From: Heliocidaris erythrogramma
Lineage: Eukaryota > Echinodermata > Echinoidea > Camarodonta > Echinometridae
Length of the DNA stretch: 64,000 nt
Assembly (NCBI GenBank): GCA_025617745.1
Contig: CM046858.1
Location: forward strand, 41,957,850 to 42,021,849
Direction: 5' to 3'
A model generated the notes under the pieces. It worked only from the letters and a program-made list of their open reading frames with translations. It searched no databases and was not told where the DNA came from. Below are positions 57,191 to 64,000 of this stretch, in pieces (within the stretch, counting starts at the first letter, position 1; every line of letters begins with the position of its first letter). A program made the translations under genes and the position numbers.

Positions 57191-57350
57191 CTTTCAAATG
57201 AAGTTTATAATCCAGAAATCTTGCAGGCACGGCTTTTGCCTTCCATTTGTGCTGTTTCAGATCATCATGAATCTCAATTTTGAATCTCTCCGCTACAAGG
57301 CCGCGCGCTAATGTAACGGTCGATAACTTTGAAGAACGCGTGTCCGACAA
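57191..57350 (-). CDS. Unidentified gene, penultimate exon
   Basis: Donor AAAG/GTAAGT at 57191/57190; the upstream edge is uncertain (the frame is open back to about 57360; an AG lies at 57352-57351). The frame reads LARGLVAERFKIEIHD, then LKQHKWKAKAVPARFLDY and LHLK, a charged, probably helical region. FKAxPVP-type strings occur in several cytoskeletal proteins (TPX2/FAM161-like), but the match is too short to name. Joining to 56508 in phase 1 gives K-G-ALRS. Confidence 0.45.
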
Positions 57351-57394
57351 CTGCTTTATAAGCTAATGAAATCCTTGCATCTGATTGTCGGTCT

Positions 57395-57416
57395 CCCCCC
57401 CCCCCCCCTCCCCCCG
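57395..57416 (+). repeat. C-run
   Basis: About 19 C interrupted by one T, one of the window's many G/C runs. Confidence 0.9.
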
Positions 57417-58099
57417 GCTTGGTTAACGTCACGGTGATTATCACGTGGAGCTCACGACAAATTTGAAATCATTTTTAATCATCTCTGAGAAAACTAAATA
57501 CATGTAATAGCCTACATCATTTTCCCCACCTAAGTAAATGATGGATGCACCGCTCAGAGTAGAACGGGACAGTGAGATGATCGACCCGTTAAAGTGACGT
57601 GACCATCACTGTGGACCTCACGATAACTTTGAAACCATTTAAAAACGTGTCTGAGAAAACTAATTAATAACTTATTTTCCACACCTATGTATGGTGGATG
57701 CATCGCTCAGAGTATTAATCCGTTTAGATCACGTCGCCATGACCAAGAAAGTTATAGTAACTGTAAAACTTTTTTCAGATGGTGTAGAAGACACCTATTA
57801 AGAATAACCATTTTTCACAACCGCTCATTCGCAAACAGGACAGTGAGATGATTAACCCGTTAAAATGACGTATAATAATAATAATAATATTCACTTCTTG
57901 TATAGCGCATAACACATTGCCTTGGCATGTCCCTATGCGCTTGTATAGCAGAAAAAGAAAGAACAGCATATAGAATATACATAACTGCTTTAAAGCAAGA
58001 AAAACAAAGTACATTTGGTGTTCGGCACTGGGTTTATATGCATGCAAATCAAGTGTTGATTAATGCTTCTTTAGCATAGCCTTAAACTTATCTAAATCA

Positions 58100-58617
58100 G
58101 CAATACTTCGTAGATCATTTGGGGCCGAGTTCCATAAAACTTATAAAGCAGCGTGTACAAAAGAGCTTTCACCATAAGATTTGGTCTTTATCATAGGAAC
58201 AACAAACAGATTTTTTGTGCTTGACCTTAAGCTACGAGCTGGCTGGTATGAACTGAACAATTCAGATAAGTATTCTGGGGCTATTCCATAGAAGCATTCA
58301 TAGGCAAAGACAAGTAGTTTAAACAGTATGCGATTATGAACAGGAAGCCACTGCAAGTTTCGTAAGACAGGGGTGATTGATTCGTATTTTCGGGTTCTAG
58401 TAACTAGTCTTGCTGCTGCATTTTGAAGAGTCTGTAATTTTCTAATTTTTTTGTTGTGGTAATCCAAACATGAGGCTATTGCAGAAGTCAATGTGACATA
58501 AGACGAACGCATGTACCAGTTTTTCAGTTGTACGTTTGTCCAAATAATGGCGTATTTTACCAATTCTGTAAAGCGCGTATGAAGCAGCACGACATTTGCG
58601 CAATATAAAGTTCTCAA
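58100..58617 (-). pseudogene. CR1-like LINE, C-terminal segment in shifted frame
   Basis: It continues the RT after a frame change near 58450: KKIRKLQTLQNAAARLVT, then ITPVLRNLQWLPVHNRI, YECFYGIAPEYL, and ending LRSSTKNLF...SSFVHAA. This is the conserved thumb/C-terminal order of CR1/L2-type ORF2. A stop at 58141 precedes further homologous codons (VLWNSAPNDLRSI), so a second lesion exists. Confidence 0.8.
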
Positions 58618-59392
58618 ATGTCATTCGAGAATCAAAGATCACTCCCAAATTCCTACAAGATTGGCTTGCTTGAACTAACGCTCCATTGATATCTAGTGCA
58701 TTGATAGGTTGTGACTCACGAAAACGTGAGGATATATGGAGAAATTCTGTTTTGCTACTGTTAAGTTTGAGGCAATTGACTTGGGACCATTCCTTAATAG
58801 CCTGAATGCAAGGCAAGATTTCGTCGGCTGGATCAAAACTACTTGACCTTTCAAATGAAACATACAGTTGTGTATCATCAGCATAGAACATTTTTTGTAC
58901 ATTATACTGATCTATGAGTGATTCAAGTGGAGCAGTATATAATGTAAATAGAATCGGACCAAGTACAGATCCTTGCGGGACTCCCTGTTTAATGAGGTGA
59001 GATGATGATTGTTCACCATCAATGACCACACGATGACTTCGGTCTAACAGATAAGATTCAAACCACTTCAAGACCTGGCCTCTTAATCCAAATTTGTTTT
59101 TTAGTCGTGTCAGGAGAATGTCATGTCGTATGGTGTCAAAAGCAGCTGAAAAATCTAGCAATACTAGAATTGCTTCTTCACCTTTATCCAATGCTATTAG
59201 CACGTCATTCGTAACTCTAAGAAGAGCTGTTTCAACACCATAAAACTGACGATAACCTGACTGAAATTTAGCATATAGGTTATTTTCCTGAAGATGATCT
59301 TGCAACTGGGATGCTGCCAATTTTTCAAGGATCTTTGCAAAGAATTTCAGATTGGCAATTGGACGATAATTCTTAAGATCGTCTTTATTCAA
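58442..59392 (-). pseudogene. CR1-like LINE reverse transcriptase, 316-codon open segment
   Basis: Uninterrupted RT core: DLKNYRPIANLKFFAKILEK, ETALLRVTNDVLIALD, LLDFSAAFDTIRHDILL (catalytic Asp), GVPQGSVLGPILFTLY, KMFYADDTQLY (catalytic YADD), CLKLNSSKTEFL and NLGVIFDSRMTF. All seven RT blocks are present. The upstream frame 59610-59389 (VIAQEVRRVIVQSNFTSCDLDPIPTSLLK) precedes it with a shift at about 59392. It is one of the youngest LINE segments here by frame integrity. Confidence 0.88.
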
Positions 59393-60353
59393 TGAAGTTT
59401 AGGCCGAATGTTTGCGAGTTTGAAGTTATCTGGGAAACATCCTGTTGTAAAAGAATCTTTTACAATATTGGTTATAATTGTTACTAATTCATTTAACAAT
59501 TTCTTTAGGAGAGAGGTTGGAATTGGGTCTAGGTCACAAGAAGTAAAGTTGGATTGTACAATTACCCGACGTACTTCCTGAGCAATAACTGGTCTAAAGC
59601 TTTGAAACAACGAGCCATATGTTTTTTCATCCGTACAGAAATCATTGGCACCAGGGTCTGTTGATGCCAGTTGGCGTGTGATATATTCTGTTTTTTCTTT
59701 GAAGTATTGAGCAAAGGATTCAGCAAGTGAATCACTTACGACATCAGAGTTAGGAAGAGCTGATGAGGCTGGGCGTGTTAACTGTTCAACCTTTTTTAAC
59801 AGTTCACGTGGTGTGCAGTCCTTAAGCTGATCACGGTGATAGTCATTCTTTGCAGATTCAAGCTGATTGCTATAGTGATGAGCTGCTTTTCGGAAGTTCT
59901 GACGATCTACCTCTAACCCACGAGGAAATGCTTTTCGTTCCAGGACTCTAAGCTCGCGCTTGAGCTGGCGAGCTCACTGAAGAGCTCACGATAACTTTGA
60001 AACTATTTAAGAACGTGTCTCAGAAAACTAAATTAAACCTTATTTTCCACACCTAAGAATGACGGATGCACCGCTCAGAGTATTAATCCGTGTACATCAC
60101 GTCGCCATTACTAAGAAAGTGATAGTAACTGTAACACCTTTTGTAGGTGGTGTTTAAGACACCTAAGAATAACCAGTTTTCACCACCACTCATTAACAGA
60201 CAGTACAGTGTGATGATAAACCCGTTAAAGTTACGTGACCATCACTGTAGAGCTCACGATAACTTTGAAACTATTTAAGAACGTGTCTCAAAAAACTAAA
60301 TTATACCTTATTTTCAACACCTAAGAATGACGGATGCCCCGCTCAGAGTATAA

Positions 60354-60872
60354 AGGAGTTTTCGATTTGCACGTTCACTAGTGGACTGCGACGTAAGCGG
60401 TCATTTTTGAAGCAGTGCGCATGGGCATCGGCGAGCTCATCGTTCGTTGCAGATTTCTAGAACGTGTTCACCCTTGTTTTGCCGTCGTTGAGAAACTGTG
60501 ACGACGTTGGTGCGATCTTTGGTAAGCACTATACAAAACACCACAAGTCACAAAATGGACCCAATTGATTTGATTCTGCAAGCGGAGAGTAGTGGAAGCA
60601 TAAGTTCTCTAAAACTAACGCATTCTCTTGTCTGTGATTTACCTTAAATCAAAATAATTGCAGAATAATCCATCAAATGAACACATTTTATTTATGCATC
60701 GGCAATCTGTTGCAGCGTACATTATGCATGAAGATGACGTCACTAGATCTGAGTGTATGTCGTCGTGTGAAATCGAAGAGGTAATAAATAACATCTGCGT
60801 GCCTCGTCAACCCTGCTTCAAGAAATGACCGCATACGTCGCAGTCCACTAGTGAACGTGCAAATCGAAAACT
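60354..60872. mobile_element. TIR element, ~515 bp
   Basis: GTTTTCGATTTGCACGTTCA at 60358 is repeated inverted ending 60871; the TIR runs about 50 bp (through 'cactagtggactgcgacgt'). TAA occurs on both sides (60351-60353, 60873-60875). It sits inside the 260-bp tandem array, splitting 'cagagta...ttaatccg'. No transposase. A TAA duplication fits Harbinger-like insertion. Confidence 0.82.
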
Positions 60873-60936
60873 TAATCCGTTTAGATCACGTCAGAAAGTC
60901 AGTGTTACTGTAAAACCTGTTCAGATTGTGTTTAAG

Positions 60937-61670
60937 AGGCCTTTCACACTCCCTGCTGGACCGCTCCAAGTTAGACCGCTCTAGAGGAACGGTTCTTGAA
61001 GAACGCTTTGTTTGCTTTCACACTCCGCGCAGTTCTTATGTCTCAAATCGCTCAACGAGTAAAATTTGTCTTGTTGCTATGGCAGCTCAGGTAAGCGGGT
61101 CAATATTTCGCGCGGAAATCAAACCGTATACTGCCTGCCTGATGTATTTATCTCTATATCTTTCCAAAGCTTCTTTTTTTCTTTGTTTTCATCATCCTAT
61201 CGTTTTATCTTTCTATCTTTCCCAGCTTTCCTTTTGTTTTTCTTTGTTTTTATCATTCTATCATTTATATTTCTATCTTTCCTTGTTTCCTTTTGTTTTT
61301 CTTTGTTTTCATCATCTTATCGTCTTTTCTTTAGATTTCTTATGTTTTTCTTTGTTTTTATCCATTCTGTCATTTTCCCTTTCTATCTTCTATCATTTCC
61401 TCTTCCATCTTTCAATGTGTTTTCTTTCTATCGATGGCCTGCACTTATAGGAGAATCAAGGAAAATCACACAAGATTTCCCGCGCAACACACACACTCAC
61501 TTCCGGTTGAAGTACGCTTTAGGATCGCTTTGCTTTCACACTGCCACGTTGGAGCGGTCTAAGAACCGTTCCTCAAGACCACCTCGTAAGGTGGTCTTCT
61601 GGAGCGCTCCAGAAGAACGCTTCCTGGACCACTTAAGCATTCGCACTCACCTGGGAACCGCTCCATGTCA
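60937..61670. mobile_element. Candidate motif-rich element with CT-rich core
   Basis: It starts GGCCTTTCACACTCCCTGCT inside a tandem-repeat unit ('gtttaaga' breakpoint). Words 'gaacgcttt', 'ccgctcca(a/g)' and 'gaaccgttcc' recur at both ends (60955-61025, 61520-61660). The core 61150-61430 is T/C-rich with repeated 'tttctatctttcc'. The right end is unclear. Open frames across the core are low complexity. Confidence 0.45.
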
Positions 61671-61849
61671 ATAAGTTTCGCCTACTTTGTTGCATCCGCG
61701 TACTTGAATGTCACCTGAATGACAAGCATCGACGCAGTATACGAGCACACGCACAGATCTGATTATTGAGTGATCAGTCTACAAACACAAGAGATCTTCT
61801 AATTTTCAGGGAATCAAATCTCGATAAATAATTTTCTTTCACAATTTTT

Positions 61850-62165
61850 CAGTTGAATAATAGTTATTAGTAATTTAGGTTTTCCCGGTCAATTTCAAAC
61901 TTTCTCCAATCAATTTAACGTTTCGAGCAATCAATTTCGACCGAAATGCGATCGCGGTAACAAATCAGAATTCAAATTCATCTTTGGCCGCTCAAAATCA
62001 ACATCTCAGCGATCAAATTGCAAATTGCGCCAATCAATTTAAAACAATGAGCAATGGTATTCGTCAATCGTCATTCAAATTCGTCCATTCGTAACAATTC
62101 CGTCTTTGCGGTCATTCAAATTCGTTAATGAGCATGCATATTTGAAATAACTGCAATCAAATTTA
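61850..62165. repeat. 'caatcaattt' word-rich segment
   Basis: Repeated 'caatcaattt'/'attcaaattcgt' words without fixed period. Non-coding; resembles the interiors of the motif-saturated elements. Confidence 0.5.
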
Positions 62166-62329
62166 GAATGTGAGGTTCGTATCAAGTAGAAAGTCAAAAT
62201 GGGGAGAGTTTGGGGAACGCTTTATGTTAATACTTGGCCATGGTGTTGTTATGCTCATTTGGCAAATAACCAGAAACATTTTCCTTCTTTTCATGTCAAA
62301 TTTGGGTAGAAATTTGATCTCTTTCCCTG

Positions 62330-64000
62330 ATAGCAGACGGACGTCTTAAAGACGTCGTATATTGGTCGTACTCTGGTCAACTGGTCATACGTCGTATGAA
62401 CGACGTTATCACGACGTCTTCGTGACGACTTTCTAAGACGAGTATGTATTGTCTTATTTGGATGACTAGTTTATGACGTGATTTTGACGTCAATTATTTA
62501 CCACTTATATGAAGGATTTTTCAAGACCAAAAACGACGTAATTATCAGGTCACTTCATTGCCAACTCACGACCAGTTAAGAATTGCACTATCCATGACTA
62601 GTTCATGACGTGATTTTGACGTCAATTATTTACCACTTATTTGAACGATTATTCAAGACCAAAAGACGACGTAATTATTACGTCACTTCATTGCCAACTC
62701 ACGACCAATTAAGAATCGCACTATCCATTACTATTTCATGACGTGATTTTGACGTCAATTATTTACCACTTATATGAACGATTATTCAAGACCAAAAAAC
62801 GACGTAATTATTACGTTACTTCATTTCCAACTCACGGCCAGCTACGAATGACTAGTTCATGACGTGATTTTGACGTCAGTTATTTTCCACTTATATGAAC
62901 AATTCAAGACAAAAAACGACGTAATTATTATGTCACTTCATTGCAAACTGACGATCAGTTATTTCACCATCCATGACTAATTCTTGACGTGATGGTGACG
63001 CCAATTATTTACCACTTATGAACGATTATTCAAAACCAAAAAACGACGCAATTATCACGTCATGTCATTGCCAACTAACGACCTGTTAAGAATCGCATTA
63101 TCTATTACTATTTCATGACGTGATTTTGACGTCAATTATTTACCACTTATATGAACGATTATTCAAGACCAAAAAACGACGTAATTATTACGTGACTTCA
63201 TTTCCAACTCACGACCAGCTACGAATGACTAGTTCATGACGTGATTTCGACGTCAGTTATTTTCCACTTATATGAACTATTCAAGACCAAAAACGACGTA
63301 ATTATTACGTCACTTCATTGCCAACTCACGACCAGCTACGAATGACTAGTTCACGACGTGATTTTGACGTCAAGTATTTACCACTTGTTTAACGATTATT
63401 CAAGGCCAAAAAACGACGTAATTATTGCGTGACTTCAATTCCAACTCACGACCAGCTAAGAATGACTAGTTCATGACGTGATTTTGACGTCACTTATTTA
63501 CCACTTATGAACGATTATTCAAGACCAAAAGACGACGTAATTATTACGCACTATCCATTACTATTTCATGACGTGGTTTTGACGTCAATTATTTACCACT
63601 TATATGAACGATTATTCAAGACCAAAAAACGACGTAATTATTACGTGACTTCATTTCCAACTCACGACCAGCTAAGAATGACTAGTTCATGACGTGATTT
63701 TGACGTCAGTTATTTTCCACTTATATGAACTATTCAAGACCAAAAACGACGTAATTATTACGTCACTTCATTGCCAACTCAGGACCAGCTACGAATGACT
63801 AGTTCACGACGTGATTTTGACGTCAAGTATTTACCACTTGTTTAACGATTATTCAAGACCAAAAAACGACGTAATTATTGCGTGACTTCAACTCCAACTC
63901 ACGACCAGCTAAGAATGACTAGTTCATGACGTAATTTTTACGTCACCTATTTACCACTTATGAACGATTATTCAAGACCAAAAGACGACGTAATTATTAA
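62330..64000 (+). repeat. CRE-word tandem array (~93-133 bp period), runs off window
   Basis: It begins with palindromic 'gacgtctt'/'aagacgtc' words (62339-62450). About 13 degenerate units then follow, each with 'atgacgtgattttgacgtca', 'atttaccacttat', 'attcaagaccaaaa', 'acgacgtaattatta' and 'caactcacgaccag'. Unit starts lie near 62473, 62606, 62738, 62857, 62984, 63114, 63236, 63352, 63474, 63567, 63687, 63804 and 63925. TGACGTCA occurs in most units. The right end is outside the window. Confidence 0.9.

Larger units (their letters stand above)
57872..59980 (-). mobile_element. CR1-like LINE, 5'-truncated
   Basis: It lies inside the tandem array. The 5' end is cut within the region between endonuclease and RT (about 59980), and the 3' end is marked by TTATTA-type repeats at 57873-57888 after a 3' UTR with 'ctatgcgcttgtatagc'. 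It contains a long intact RT frame; see 58442-59392. Confidence 0.85.
57430..60360 (+). repeat. ~260-bp tandem repeat, interrupted by LINE
   Basis: The unit contains 'ctcacgataactttgaaa', 'aaaactaaattaa', 'gatgcaccgctcagagta', 'cacgtcgccat' and 'cccgttaaagtgacgt'. Units or part-units lie at about 57430-57540, 57540-57872, 59985-60240 and 60240-60353, with the last part at 60873-60935 after two more insertions. Confidence 0.8.

Noticed and set aside
57872..59980. Active CR1 element
   Set aside because: The RT core is open, but the 5' half is missing and there are frame changes near 59392 and 58450.
60926..61674. Frames of 174 and 202 codons across 61.0-61.6 kb
   Set aside because: F/L/S-rich from a T/C-rich repeated core inside a likely transposon; no domain.
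62330..64000. CRISPR array
   Set aside because: The genome is eukaryotic, units are degenerate throughout, and no constant repeat with unique spacers exists.
1..64000. tRNA or rRNA genes
   Set aside because: I saw no cloverleaf with proper A and B boxes and no rRNA core sequence by eye; tRNAscan-SE and barrnap would decide.

Overview
This is a eukaryotic, intron-bearing and very repeat-rich window. There are no operons or Shine-Dalgarno sites. Exons are short and bounded by GT-AG, and most bases belong to transposable elements or simple repeats. The mix of Harbinger with a companion Myb/SANT-like gene, CR1-like and L1/Tx1-like LINEs, a Ty3/gypsy-like remnant, long foldback elements, tandem 'gtttcataaaac' hairpins and a methyltransferase of the juvenile-hormone-acid-methyltransferase-like class suggests a marine invertebrate deuterostome. 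An echinoderm such as a sea urchin or sea star is my guess; the sequence alone does not prove it.

Host genes are few. (1) A SAM-dependent methyltransferase on the minus strand has two coding exons (13985-13799 and 1964-1636) joined across an 11.8 kb intron full of transposons; it leaves the window on the left. (2) A THAP zinc-finger exon on the plus strand (14928-15305) carries a 25-nt poly-G run between its first two zinc ligands and an in-frame TAG. (3) An ETS/YY1-type TATA-less promoter with a likely non-coding first exon lies at 17815-17955. (4) A three-exon small plus-strand gene (40556-43511) has an unidentified product of about 63 residues. (5) Two phase-compatible terminal exons of an unidentified minus-strand gene lie at 57350-56399.

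Layout. 1-14 kb: left edge repeats, then the methyltransferase intron. The intron holds a degraded LTR element (about 3976-6906), two copies of a TA-flanked MITE (4356-4925, 12476-13039), a zinc-knuckle/endonuclease LINE remnant (9532-10473) and a roughly 1.1 kb duplication. 14-18.5 kb: THAP exon, a hAT-like MITE with a perfect 8-bp target duplication, and the candidate promoter. 18494-24697: a nearly complete but mutated Harbinger transposon with convergent transposase and Myb/SANT-like genes. 25.5-34.2 kb: one L1/Tx1-like LINE split by a 5.7 kb insertion and by a 445-bp TTAA element. 34.7-38.1 kb: a foldback element and a 960-bp Harbinger-like non-autonomous element. 38-43.5 kb: a minisatellite carrying nuclear-receptor half-site arrays, a tandem array of hairpin elements, and the small gene. 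44.7-46.9 kb: a nearly perfect palindromic transposon with an 8-bp target duplication. 47-53.4 kb: minus-strand LINE pieces and another motif-saturated TIR element. 53.7-60 kb: two inverted-repeat elements, the terminal exons, and a CR1-like LINE inserted in a tandem array. 60-64 kb: TIR elements, then a long CRE-word (TGACGTCA) tandem array running off the right end.

The strongest recurring theme is a set of TIR-bounded elements (18.5-24.7, 37.1-38.1, 52.6-53.3 kb, and possibly 60.9-61.7 and 62.3-64 kb), each packed with its own short degenerate word. I infer these may be binding-site arrays for element-encoded DNA-binding proteins.
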